NCBI GenBank assembly: GCA_024195585.1
Contig: SWBL01000188.1
Span: forward strand, 1-64,000
Direction of reading: 5' to 3'
Length of the DNA stretch: 64,000 nucleotides
Source of the DNA: Aureobasidium sp. EXF-3400
Taxonomy: Eukaryota > Ascomycota > Dothideomycetes > Dothideales > Saccotheciaceae
Shown: positions 1 to 9,547 of the stretch, one piece after another
Layout: every line of letters starts with the position of its first letter
Position numbering within the stretch: position 1 is the first letter of the stretch
The notes under the pieces: generated by a model
Databases searched by the model: none
Told to the model about the DNA's origin: nothing
The model's input: the letters and a program-made list of their open reading frames with translations, nothing else
Position numbers and translations under genes: made by a program

Positions 1-9
1 CATGGAAAC

Positions 10-78
10 TCCATGGATAGTTGGAGTTGGAATGTGGGGTATTCCAAATGGAGTTGGAATGGGGGTAGATTCCATGGA
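10..78. repeat. imperfect direct repeats at window start
   Basis: The octamer TCCATGGA occurs at 10-17 and 71-78. It brackets two copies of GGAGTTGGAATG at 23-34 and 50-61, spaced by 27 nt (nine codons). One frame across the block is open and gives a Trp/Ser/Asn/Gly-rich low-complexity peptide, so it may be the end of an upstream exon rather than non-coding DNA. The window edge prevents a decision. Confidence 0.5.
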
Positions 79-107
79 TTCCATCCAGTCCCTCCACTGG
101 AATCTGC

Positions 108-815
108 ATGACGGAGTCGAGAACAGAATTATTCAGCGGTGTTGCAGACATGGGACAAGAGTCAATTGCGCCACATGGTCATGGGCCTTACGACCCCTCA
201 ATGACATCCCCTCCACATGTGACACAGTCCGATCTCGACTTTCTGATCAACTGGGAACATGGTTCCAACGATCTCATTCATACGGAAAGAGATGCCACCA
301 ATGTTTCTGGCACAGAGGTCCCGCTCGACGACCAAAGACCCCATCTGGAATGGCAAGGAGATACTGCTACTCCTCACGATAGTCCGACGCTGGACGGCGC
401 ATCATCACAAGAGATACAACCACTGGCGACGATGATGCCGGATGACATCCGTCCTGACTTGGGTGTTGGAAGTAACCCACAAGACAGTGAGATCTATGCT
501 CCAGACCAGAATGTCGAACTGAGCTTCGCTTGCTTGGAGCGTCCAAACATGTCTGTCAGATCAACGGAATACCCACCATATCTGGGATCAAAATGTCCTC
601 TGGATCGGACTGAGACGAATTTCACCATGTGGTCTGGAACGCAAGCATCAGTTCCTGCTCTTGGTTCAGGCCACATGGTAGTCCGACATTTCTTGTATGC
701 TTTACAGAACGTGATGTTGTTAGCAAATAACCCAATGGACTTCACGATGTCTAACAACTGTTCTTTTTGTAGTAATGCGCGGCTTGAACGGCGGATGGAT
801 ATTTGCCCTTCGTAG
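108..815 (+). CDS. hypothetical protein, 3' end unresolved
   Basis: An open frame of 235 codons starts with ATG at 108. The product is acidic and rich in Ser, Thr, Pro and Asp, with no recognised domain, resembling the disordered N-terminal part of fungal regulators. A CTAAC branch-like box and a pyrimidine-rich TTTTTGTAG lie at 750-772, so an intron probably ends near 772, with a possible GTATGC donor near 696. Just downstream another frame (803-997) reads a Leu-Arg-Arg-Asp-His stretch followed by a Cys. Together with the Cys-x2-Cys near codon 218 this hints at a zinc-finger-like module, but I could not close a consistent exon join. The function is unknown and the end given is only that of the open frame. 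The window starts close upstream, so an earlier exon is possible. Confidence 0.25.
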   Translation: MTESRTELFSGVADMGQESIAPHGHGPYDPSMTSPPHVTQSDLDFLINWEHGSNDLIHTERDATNVSGTEVPLDDQRPHLEWQGDTATPHDSPTLDGASSQEIQPLATMMPDDIRPDLGVGSNPQDSEIYAPDQNVELSFACLERPNMSVRSTEYPPYLGSKCPLDRTETNFTMWSGTQASVPALGSGHMVVRHFLYALQNVMLLANNPMDFTMSNNCSFCSNARLERRMDICPS

Positions 816-1538
816 AAAACCTACGCCGCGACCATCTTGAAGATATCAGTTCCACCTGCGAAAGCCGGGCTTCGAATTTCTATGAAGAGCCATGCTCCCC
901 AATACCTCGGTATCTAGGTATCTCTGCAGATGTTATGTCTAGGGCAGAGATGATTCTACACTTGACTATCATAGGCGTTGTTGACGAAGAGACCTGAGAG
1001 TTTGTCTTGATGTATAGACCCTTATACAATGACTCTTTGAGTCCTTGCTGCATGAAACGTGATGTCTAATCAGCATAGAGCTTCCCCAACTACCTGCTTT
1101 ACCCGAAATCTCACCCTGCAATCCACAGTGAGGCCGTTGTTCAGCCAAAGTCTTGAGACTTGTGAGTATTCATGGCAGGTGGGACGAATCGAACAATAGC
1201 TCGCGGAAACTATCTTGAGTGTCAATACCACTAAGACACGAGCATGGAACGTATAGAGTACAGCCCCGATGGCCTCAAAGTTGTGAACTACAGCTGTGCT
1301 CTGACAAAAGTAGATCAATGGTACATCACACTGTGTCCCATCAAAGTTTGCGAGGCATGACCAGGTACCTTTCCGCATCTGTCTGAATCACATCAAGTTC
1401 TCTCCGTTCCACTATCCTTTTGAATCCGGTGATTGCAAGAGGAAACCGGGGTTGACACTGTGCAAGATGTTATTTGCAAGTAGATGTCTAGTCATATTCT
1501 CGCTTTCTACATACATAAATCCGCACCGTCTCTGACAC

Positions 1539-2282
1539 TCAATAGTACCCCCCATGAGGCGGTCCCGAGCAGAGATGCGGATCGGAGTTGGACAGAATAT
1601 GCTGTGAGTGATACCCAAACCTTGGAATGGAGTTCATGGGCACAACCACGATGACAGATGGGATGCCCATACCAAGATACGACAGTTGTCCGTACGTGTT
1701 AGGAGTTGCACCATATGGCAGACCGGGAAAGTAGTTTTGAACACCCGCGCCGGAATTAGGAATTACAGGCAGCATATGATTCGCTGACATCATTGATGGT
1801 CCTGGTGCAGCTGATTCGAAGTGCATTTGTTGAGTTGCGTTATCGTCACAGTTTCCCAGACTCTGGACAATCTCAGTCCCCGACTGCATAACTCCAGCGA
1901 CTTGAGGGCTTCTCATGCTTTGCAACTTATCACCACCAGATGCTAAGTCTAGGGATGAATAGTTCGTCCCAGGGCTGGTGGCAGTAAAGTCCCCGATCTC
2001 GAGATTATGTGCAAGGTCTTGACAAGGTGGCAAGTGTTCTGGTGACGAACGTGAGGTTGTCGACGATTTCGATTGAGCTTCGAAGTCTGATGAGATACCC
2101 TTCTGAGAATCCGAGTCTTCTAGCTCGTATTTGAGCCTCTGCTCTTGTGATTCTAGATCCTCTAGCATCCTCACCATCTCTCCCCAGCGATCTTCTTCCC
2201 TCTGTCTATACTTCCTCTGAGCATTGCTGTTCTGCTGGCGTCTGTGCTCGGAGATATCGAAATCGTCTGCGTCTGGAGACAT
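1539..2282 (-). CDS. bZIP transcription factor (Yap/AP-1-like basic region)
   Basis: The 247-residue product begins at an ATG (2282, minus strand). Residues 13-28 form a basic region of the fungal AP-1/Yap kind: Asn18 and Arg26 have the N-x7-R spacing of bZIP DNA-contact helices, with Ala-Gln-Arg and Tyr-Arg between. It is followed by a short, poorly regular amphipathic helix (about residues 32-58) rich in Leu, Met, Glu and Gln that could act as a leucine zipper. The remainder is Ser/Gln/Pro/Gly-rich and probably disordered. Known family members are nuclear regulators of stress responses or of secondary metabolism. No target can be inferred here because no gene cluster adjoins it. The C-terminal end may be altered by an intron, since another open frame overlaps at 1412-1618. 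The family call is firm; the specific role is unknown. Confidence 0.75.
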   Translation of the reverse strand: MSPDADDFDISEHRRQQNSNAQRKYRQREEDRWGEMVRMLEDLESQEQRLKYELEDSDSQKGISSDFEAQSKSSTTSRSSPEHLPPCQDLAHNLEIGDFTATSPGTNYSSLDLASGGDKLQSMRSPQVAGVMQSGTEIVQSLGNCDDNATQQMHFESAAPGPSMMSANHMLPVIPNSGAGVQNYFPGLPYGATPNTYGQLSYLGMGIPSVIVVVPMNSIPRFGYHSQHILSNSDPHLCSGPPHGGYY

Positions 2283-3802
2283 AGCTGCTTTTTCTTACGA
2301 GTTGTCAAAGTGCCAATTTTACTCTTGAGTTGTAATCAGCTGTTTTTTGGGTACATGTTCATCGTCCTACTTTATAGAGCATAGTCCACAACGAGCTCTT
2401 TTCCTTTACGTCGGATTTTTGTCTCAAAGTTATTGTTAGATTGTAGTAGATGAAGCTGATGTCTCAGGTAGAGTGAAATTACATGAGCTAGACGTCGGTC
2501 AGATGACCTAATCAGATGTGGTTGCATGTCACTGAGACTCAGGTCCGAGCAGAGTACACTGTCTGCTTCCGTCAATGTATGTCTATAAATAGCTAGTCAT
2601 CACATCTCCCATATGAACAAGATTGAGAATTGAAAAGGCGAGACAATCAACCAAATTTCCTGCTCTCGACAGTTGAGTCTTGGCCTAAGCTTGTTTTGTA
2701 CTCGTCAGTAAGTACCCGTCAAGAGCAGGAAGTTCTAGCAAAGCAAAAGCCCCGTCGAGAGATCAAATGAGCGAAGAAGCTCAGATTTTTTGTTGCACGC
2801 TATCTCGAACTGAGTCTCCCCATTGTACTGAATCGACTTGAATATAAGCTGAGGCGGCTCTTGACATGTGTGGACACCCGAAAATGCCATATCATGCATT
2901 TCTCGTTCGCCAAGGTGGATCCTGGTCTAGCGAATGACTCATGTTGACTTTTGTTGACGATTCGACGACATGACAGTGAAGTCAAGACCAATGGGCGCAA
3001 AGTGATGGGACGAAATTGAGCGCTAGAAAGCTCATGTTCGAGGTCACAAAGCGGCGTATCGGATGTGAAATCTTTTGAAACCAGAAGCTGCGGTGTGCTC
3101 TACACGAACTGAGCGTAGGTGGTGCTTGGCACTGGTCTGGTCCGAAATAGTAAATCTCAATATCTCTGTTGCCAGCTAGGATCGTATACATAGTGACTCT
3201 ATTTGGAAGTGCCGAATACGTCGTTGCCACGAACACTGTGTGTTTATTACCGCTGTAATCTATATTCGCACGACGACGGCCAACGCACATTCATTATCGC
3301 GCGGCCTCACGAAGCATTGACCATGCGTGAGAAACAGTTGAGGATCATCTGAAGCATACATGGTCATCTTCATATTGGTTTGTCTGGGAACAAACTGTTG
3401 TGGTCATACATGATATGTAGAGCTTCTCAATAACGCAAACGTGAAGTCAGAAGTTCTATGAACGGTCTATGACTGGAACTACATCTGGGCGATGTAAATT
3501 CTCCATTTGTGTTACCGGCAGATATCATGCTGGGAGGAAGTGAATAGATAAAATTCAAGAGATATCGTACATTACAACGAGCGCCCTGCACTCCCGTGAC
3601 GGTCCACTCATCAGATCCGAAGCAACCGCTCTCCAAGATACATAAGATGAGACTCACATCGGGCGAGTTCTATATCTGTCTAGGCGGAGAAAATCCGCAG
3701 GACGTTCTGACCCTATATTCAACCTCAGCATCAGCGTCACGTATAGCAACGTGTTTTCTGGTATATACCTGAACGTTGGCTATTTTGTCTTAATGGGAGA
3801 AC
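2283..3802. other. intergenic, no convincing gene
   Basis: Upstream region of the bZIP gene on one side and of the 3803 gene on the other. Short open frames at 2372-2575, 2800-3000, 2982-3290 and 3427-3657 (all minus) have no recognisable motif or paired splice signals, and I regard them as chance frames. Confidence 0.5.
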
Positions 3803-4313
3803 ATGGCTGTCTCTACTTCGGTCCATCCCAGAGGGTCTAGCGACATCTTTGCAGAGTCCGCCTGGCGGCCCTCACTAGAAAGGTACATCAGTGGCGCGAC
3901 CAGCAATCGAAGGAGTATACCAGACAAGGAGATGATCGCACAAGTCTTCAAAGCCTTGGAAGAACGTGATGAGGTCCGAGTAGTTAGTGTGAGTATGCTC
4001 TAAGCCATGTTGCTCCGTAGTTCGTCGATCGCTGACGGATAGCAATATGTCTCAGATCATCCTACTGTGTGAACGTATTGATGCAGGGATTGCTCAGGCG
4101 GCTCATCAGCAGATAAGCGCCCATCTCGCTCAATTTCTCAGTAGATTCCCTAGATTCCTTCCCGAGGTTGAGAAGAGCATCGGAGACGGAGTGAAGGAAC
4201 AAGCCATGACCCTTCTTGGTCATGTACTGCATCGACGATGCTTTGGCTCCCACAAACCTGGGAACGAGACGACAGTCCCTTTCGAAACGACAGTTGGTCT
4301 GTCTTCAACTTGA
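3803..4313 (+). CDS. small hypothetical protein, two exons
   Basis: Model: join(3803..3988, 4056..4313), about 147 residues. The first exon starts with ATG at 3803. A consensus GTGAGT donor at 3989 falls exactly between codons, and the CAG at 4053-4055 restores an open frame that runs to the stop at 4311-4313. The intron is 67 nt and contains a GCTGAC branch-like box near 4031. The N-terminal half is polar. The second exon encodes an amphipathic, probably helical stretch rich in Ile, Leu, Ala and Gln. No domain is recognised and no signal peptide or membrane segment is visible. It stands alone between longer gaps. The splice join is plausible but no family similarity supports it. Confidence 0.45.
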
Positions 4314-4662
4314 GGCACGCGGACTTTTTGATCGCGCTGCAAATAGATGCATCCGTCAGGAGATTTCACTTATGCATTTTGCGCCGCCATAGCCTTGATT
4401 CGATATGACTGTCTGTATCATCGTTTCCTTCGGATAGCATTTGGGCAAGAACCGTAGACAAGCTTGGAGCCTCGGAGATGTGATGAAACATGTTTGGTAG
4501 TCGGATCAGCAACACGATGCGCTCCTGGCATTTCCCCTTCCTCAAGCCAAACCTCATAAATACACTCTTCCGAGACCTTGGACTATGCATATGCGGAAGA
4601 TCAAATCTTTGCCCCACAACCAATACTGTCGATGTCAACAAGATCTACTGCAAGCGGACTGA
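4314..4662. other. intergenic with one weak minus-strand open frame
   Basis: A 91-codon minus-strand frame (4366-4641) lies just downstream of the 4663-5073 gene. It could be an additional exon of that gene, but I found no splice pair joining them, and its composition is not convincing. Confidence 0.3.
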
Positions 4663-5073
4663 CTACTCGGCGAACCCGACATCATCCGAGAAGTCACGGA
4701 TTTCTTGACACATAGCCTTTATTTCCGAGACTGTTGGGGGTTGTGAGCGTCTGTCGCCCATCCCCAGATCCGCACAGTCAACCCATTTGAACCAACCTAT
4801 ACGAAAAAGATCAGTCGAGCAATTTGATGTGCAGTATATAGTCATACCTTCTTTTGAGTCGTGCAACAACTCATGTAGTAGCAGCGTTAGGTGCAACACA
4901 AGCGAGGAATTTTCTAAGGGACCACGTTTGCCAATCGCATCTAACAGCTCTATGCTCGATCTCAGGTCTGCTCCTTCCCTTGCGCTGGTGCTTTCTGAGC
5001 GTGACAGGTCGTATAACTTTACGCGGACAATCTTGATCTCTTCTAAGCAAGCCGGAGTTGGAGCCTCTGACAT
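4663..5073 (-). CDS. hypothetical protein with optional in-frame intron
   Basis: The uninterrupted frame encodes 136 residues from an ATG at 5073. It contains a 51-nt segment, 4797-4847, that starts GTATGA and ends TATAG after a CTGAT box and a T-rich tract, so it looks like a genuine intron. Its length is a multiple of three and it contains no stop. The spliced form, complement(join(4663..4796,4848..5073)), gives 119 residues. The product is Leu/Glu/Ser-rich and mainly helical, with no recognised domain. Removing the intron deletes a Cys/Thr-rich stretch that is unlike the rest, which favours the spliced form. The gene is unrecognised and has no operon-like context. Confidence 0.5.
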   Translation of the reverse strand: MSEAPTPACLEEIKIVRVKLYDLSRSESTSAREGADLRSSIELLDAIGKRGPLENSSLVLHLTLLLHELLHDSKEGMTIYCTSNCSTDLFRIGWFKWVDCADLGMGDRRSQPPTVSEIKAMCQEIRDFSDDVGFAE

Positions 5074-5577
5074 GTTCGCCGTGGGTGAAACAGTTCACAG
5101 TTGATGTACTTCATCCATGCTATATAGTGCAGAACGCAGAATATTGTGAGACCGAGATTCGTCAGCAAAGTGAATTAAGGATATAACGGTTCCTCCTTTG
5201 AGCATAAGATCTCGTTATAGAATCTAAAGCTTTCATTGCCCTACTCTATGGACAATTTTCCATCTTGCGCAAGCATAAATAAAGCTCGATTATCCTCTAG
5301 TCATTGTGACGCATGTCTTCTTGTGCATTCTCGCTCAACCCATGTTACTCTTCCAAAGGTCCAATAATGATGACCATGGGCGCAGAATGTTCTCATCGCG
5401 AAGGCGAGATACTTTGACCCCCAAGTTTCTTAGGCCTGTTCTTCACATAACATGTCATCCGCTCTCATACGGCGGCAAGCTTGCTTGCTGTCATCTGTGT
5501 TGACCACGATCTGACTTTGTGATGCCTCGAGGCTATCTCACTATAAGCTATGGGACACAGACACGATCTTACGAAGC
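5074..5577. other. intergenic
   Basis: No supported gene. The plus-strand frame 5306-5503 is short and lacks motifs. Plus-strand frames at 4787-5104 are shadows of the minus-strand gene. Confidence 0.5.
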
Positions 5578-6273
5578 TCACATATTCTCGTTGGTCAATT
5601 TCGGCCCCATTGAGTAGCACTGCTTAGCAGGATCATATTGCCATTTCCTTGAACAAAATAGTATGACCATCGTGGTTTTTGACCTCGAAGTTCCATATGC
5701 ATATGTGATCTCCCATTGCCGGTCAAACTTCCTCATATCTTCTCTCTGGCTTGTCACGACGAATAACTTTTGCTCTAAGAACATGTCTTTGGATCCTGCG
5801 TCCGGAATGAAGAATTCTTGTGGAACTGTAACCATCATGTAGCCTAGCCACAACATACAGAGACGGACGTCGTCTCCTTCTGTATTGTCTTCGCTTACGC
5901 TCCTGCTTACTTGACCTGTATTGCCCATGTATCCTACGGCTTCTAGGTGGTAGACCCAGTTCACGTACCGCTTGACTAAGTTCTGCATCTCGATTGAGCT
6001 CCAAATGCATATGAGCGAACATGCAGCGAAGCAAGCGCCTTCCCGAGCCTCGATAGAAAATTCGAAGCCTGACGAAAGCTCGCCATGTACTAGTCGTGTC
6101 GGCTACTTGGAGTGTAGAGTATTTCTCAAGGAATTTGTGAGTCTTTGACAGCTCGCAAGGAAGTAAACTCGCTAGAACAACAAGAATGGATCAGGTATAC
6201 TGCATTGGGCAGGATTGAACTCCATACTAGAAGACTCACCAGCTAGTCGGAGGAGAGACGTTCGAGTGTTCAT
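5578..6273 (-). CDS. hypothetical protein, three-exon model
   Basis: Model: complement(join(5578..5915,5965..6171,6240..6273)), 192 residues. The first intron (6172-6239) is well supported by a GTGAGT donor, a CTGATC box and a TTCTAG acceptor. The second (5916-5964) is needed to pass from one open frame to another, but its GTGAAC donor is weak. The N-terminus is short and hydrophobic (Leu-Leu-Arg-Leu, then Leu-Leu-Pro). The middle is basic and helical. The C-terminal exon holds a Trp/Met/Leu/Tyr stretch that could be one membrane helix or a buried core. No family is recognised. Two minus-strand frames overlap here and both look coding in part, so a frameshifted relic is the alternative. Confidence 0.35.
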
Positions 6274-6989
6274 CTAAATGTCCAGGGTGTGAAACCCCAA
6301 CTAGCTTGTATCGTATCTTTATACTTCGTAGTGACTCTATTTTACGTGAGAATCACGTCCCCTCAAATTTGCAGTGCTTCAATTCGAACATTACAAATTT
6401 TCAGTGTGAAGTCGTTTGTGCTTCACATCCGAGCAGTAACGTCTCCTAGCGAGAGAATATGACTTCAATTGCTTAAGCGATGCAACTTTGTGTCCATCGG
6501 TGCCGCAGCATCATCCAAACCGAAGTAATTGAGCATATGATTCTGGATAGAGCCTTTTGTCTTGTGCTTCCGTCAGAGTTTCTGGTCACTTGCATGATCA
6601 CATTACAAGCCCAGGAAGTGTTGAGCTACGGTTGGTCGATCTACAGCCGTCATTGGGTCCCTGACCTAGCGCCGGAGTCTAAAACTACTGCCTGCTAGTG
6701 GAAACTGGCCTTGACCGTTGGCGGTCTAATAAGCTTCGACATAGGATCTCCACAGTTGCGCGCTCGGCGGTACAGGAGAATTGGTTGGGTGGATATCGTG
6801 GTATCAGTCATGGTTAATGAACATGCGAAGAAAGGCCATGTCCTCTTAAGGGTATGCGATGAGACGTTCGGAAACATGCTCTAGGCTCTCGAATATTCAC
6901 CTGTTCGAGCGATAATGATCATGTAGATATCTTTAACGAACAGGAAATGGCTAAGACTCAGACGAGCCAACTACAATTTATCTTTCAAT
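6274..6989. other. intergenic, weak open frames only
   Basis: A 72-codon plus-strand frame (6480-6698) begins with ATG and is rich in Leu, Ile and Cys, but it has no recognisable motif. A 60-codon minus-strand frame lies at 6695-6877. Nothing here reaches the level of a gene call. Confidence 0.4.
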
Positions 6990-8381
6990 TTATGAGTCAA
7001 AAATGGGTCCGAACACTGGTACGCGAGAGCGCTCGAGGTCCATCTTTAGCACTTCCGTCAGTCTCTGATTGGAAACCACAAAAACAGCTTCTGACTGGTG
7101 TTTGCGATGAAGTCCGTATACGATTGCAGACACTCGTCCCGGCTGAACCGCGTCACGTCCCGCATTGAAAATGATGATGTTGCTCTTATAGGCCTCCAAT
7201 CGCTGTAACTGTTCCGCGTCAAGCTTTTTCCTCGGCTCTGTGGTGATCCAGAATATCACCGACTCCTTTTCAGGTCGAGAGATAACCGTAGAGAGGACTG
7301 GGGCAATGCCGGATCCTGTTGCTACGAACAGAACTTTTTTGAATAGTCTGGACGATTGTGTGGCACCGTAAACCGGACGTCCTTTTGCCCAGATCCTGCT
7401 TGGAGGGTTGCAGATCAAACGCCGGGTCCAATCGCCCGCTGCGGATATGTACACTGAGTAAGTCCCGCCATCCTTGCCTGGTATCGTGGCAAAAGCGTGC
7501 GTTTCTTTCAGCGGCACGGTGGCTAGCCTTCGAGTCATGCAAGATCCTTCTCCTGCGTGATGAAAGGTCAGACGAAGGACATCATCAGACAATCTTTGGG
7601 CCTCCACAGGGATCGAACGGAGCTGTGTCCATGGATATATCAACAGCACTGTGGACAAACACATCAACCAGAAAGGAACATGCTTGAATAGTTGCTGAAC
7701 CATCACCTTGGTATCTCCCACGATCTCTGCAAGGAATCCAAGTATCACCTGGAACCAGAGCACACAGATCAAGGCCCAGCCAAGAAGACGATGTGTGAGC
7801 TCAAACGCGTTATGATGCTTCGCTCTCAGAGAAGGGTTTGAAAATGACAAGATTACTGTCAGAAGTAAAGTCGCGATTCCTGAGAGATAACTGAGTACTG
7901 TATGAATACGAGAAGCCCTCTTTGGATCCAGAAAGCAGCTGCAGGTGAAAATCAGATACCAGATTGTCCCAGTGATCGCGCAGCCAGAATGAATGCCGCC
8001 GTGGCAATAAATCTGAGCCGCTGCTTCTCTCAGGTGTAGAGAAGTACGAAGCGGCAGACTACAAGCAACAGTGGTGATTGTGTTTATCACGTGTTCGTTA
8101 CGGATGGCGATACACGCGCAGAAGTTCGCGCTGATGGCGATGGTTGAACTTCTACGTAAGTGGTCCGAGCTCACTCTATCTGGACCAGCGAGCATCAATC
8201 CTGCGGCTGTGATATTCATCAATACACAGAAGCAGGAGAGCTTGTGATAGGTGGAGGGGATCAGAGAAGATCCGACATCGCTCGGTGGCATCTCATGTTT
8301 AGATATGAGCGCTTCCAAATCCTCCAGAGTTCCGAAAGACGACTCAGGAAATGACTGGACAACCTCTTTTGAAAGAGACAT
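6990..8381 (-). CDS. TmpA-like integral-membrane flavoprotein (ferric-reductase-like)
   Basis: A single 463-residue exon starts at the ATG at 8381. Six hydrophobic segments can be placed near residues 46-66, 79-95, 124-150, 160-181, 198-220 and 235-254. His residues lie in the third segment (His127, His131) and just before the fifth (His197). The C-terminal half is an oxidoreductase-like module: a Ser-Val-Tyr-Ile-Ser-Ala-Ala-Gly strand near 309-316, the conserved Asn-Pro-Pro-x-Arg-Ile-Trp-x-x-Gly element near 325-334, and a Gly-rich nucleotide-binding turn ATGSGIAP at 354-361. This layout matches TmpA of Aspergillus nidulans, a membrane flavoprotein linked to conidiation signalling, and the TmpA-like tails fused to some adenylate-forming enzymes. 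No adenylation domain adjoins it here, so it is a free-standing form. The cofactor and substrate are inferred, not shown. Confidence 0.85.
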   Translation of the reverse strand: MSLSKEVVQSFPESSFGTLEDLEALISKHEMPPSDVGSSLIPSTYHKLSCFCVLMNITAAGLMLAGPDRVSSDHLRRSSTIAISANFCACIAIRNEHVINTITTVACSLPLRTSLHLREAAAQIYCHGGIHSGCAITGTIWYLIFTCSCFLDPKRASRIHTVLSYLSGIATLLLTVILSFSNPSLRAKHHNAFELTHRLLGWALICVLWFQVILGFLAEIVGDTKVMVQQLFKHVPFWLMCLSTVLLIYPWTQLRSIPVEAQRLSDDVLRLTFHHAGEGSCMTRRLATVPLKETHAFATIPGKDGGTYSVYISAAGDWTRRLICNPPSRIWAKGRPVYGATQSSRLFKKVLFVATGSGIAPVLSTVISRPEKESVIFWITTEPRKKLDAEQLQRLEAYKSNIIIFNAGRDAVQPGRVSAIVYGLHRKHQSEAVFVVSNQRLTEVLKMDLERSRVPVFGPIFDS

Positions 8382-9547
8382 GCTAAACGAGTGCCTGGCG
8401 GAGGATAGAGTGGAGAGGTGACCATGTCTTGATCTCGATACTCGGAGACTTATGTGATAGTGATCGCTGGCTTATTCCAAAGTAAGTCTTGGACTTGCAT
8501 GATACTCCAACATTTTTGTGTACGCTCATATCATGGTCGACTTCGAGCATTTACCTTGGGTCTCTTGTCTTGTAAGTAATAAATGCCTAACTGTAACATA
8601 AACGAACCAAGGTAACGATGTTGGGTCTTCTGATGCGGTCTGCTTCGAGAGAGACTACGAATGATTTCACGCGAACATAGAGTGCTGGTAACACGTCGAC
8701 TAGCTCTGAAGATACGTTAGTTTTCAAAAAATATACGAATAAGTGTTTGTACCATACGACGGGAGACGGTCTAAGGCCTAAACTTCAACTAAAGCCAAGA
8801 CGCGATGATTATTGCAACGTGAGATAAGGGGTGCATGCCGTAAACTATAACTAGGTCGACGTTCGGAGCTTTCTTGTACAACGTACTCATCTAAGGCATC
8901 AACGGCATGTTCAACAGTGTCTTAAAAGCAAATCCTTCCTTGATCAAGAACGATCGATGCCATGAATTATCATACCTCGAGCTCTATTTCCCAAGTACAG
9001 ATTACTGGTATGGATTATAGTGTATAACATAGTAATGGTGATCAAACGGGAAATTGAAACCAAATGCTTAGGATATAGGGCAAACACCTGGAATCTTTCC
9101 TATAAATCTGCCTGTCTTGGTTGTATTGAGATACGTCAATATAGAAACACTTAGCGAGAACCATCAACGTGACGGTGGGCATCACATATCTGCGGAAGGA
9201 TATCCTTGAATAGTCTTTACGACATCTGTTCCTTGTTCATGGAGAGATAGCGCGACGCAAATGTGAGATGCAAGACATTGTAGGACACGCAGATCCGAAT
9301 TTTGGTGGTGGTCTAACGACGTGAAGGCTCTGGAGTGTCTTTGACACAAGATTGCGATCAAACCACCTGCGCATGTTTCGCCGTCTCTATTCTAGCTAGA
9401 TCTACCCGGTGCCACCACTAGGGTTCAAGTAACAGCGGAGGTGATAATGCTAGTGCAATCAATGATCTTGGCCTGCCATCTCACTGCAAGATATACCGAG
9501 CGCTGGGTCACGACTGGCAGCATGCAAGATTTAACCATAACATCTGT
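8382..9547. other. intergenic, no gene seen
   Basis: About 1.2 kb without a convincing frame on either strand; only a 62-codon plus-strand frame at 9441-9629, overlapping the next gene. This includes the promoter side of the TmpA-like gene, but no recognisable element could be assigned. Confidence 0.5.

Noticed and set aside
5690..5705. CATATGCATATG palindrome
   Set aside because: Short, AT-rich and inside a probable coding exon; expected by chance at this length scale.
7270..8354. Overlapping frames inside the TmpA-like gene on both strands
   Set aside because: They are shadows of a clearly coding 463-codon frame and have no motifs of their own.
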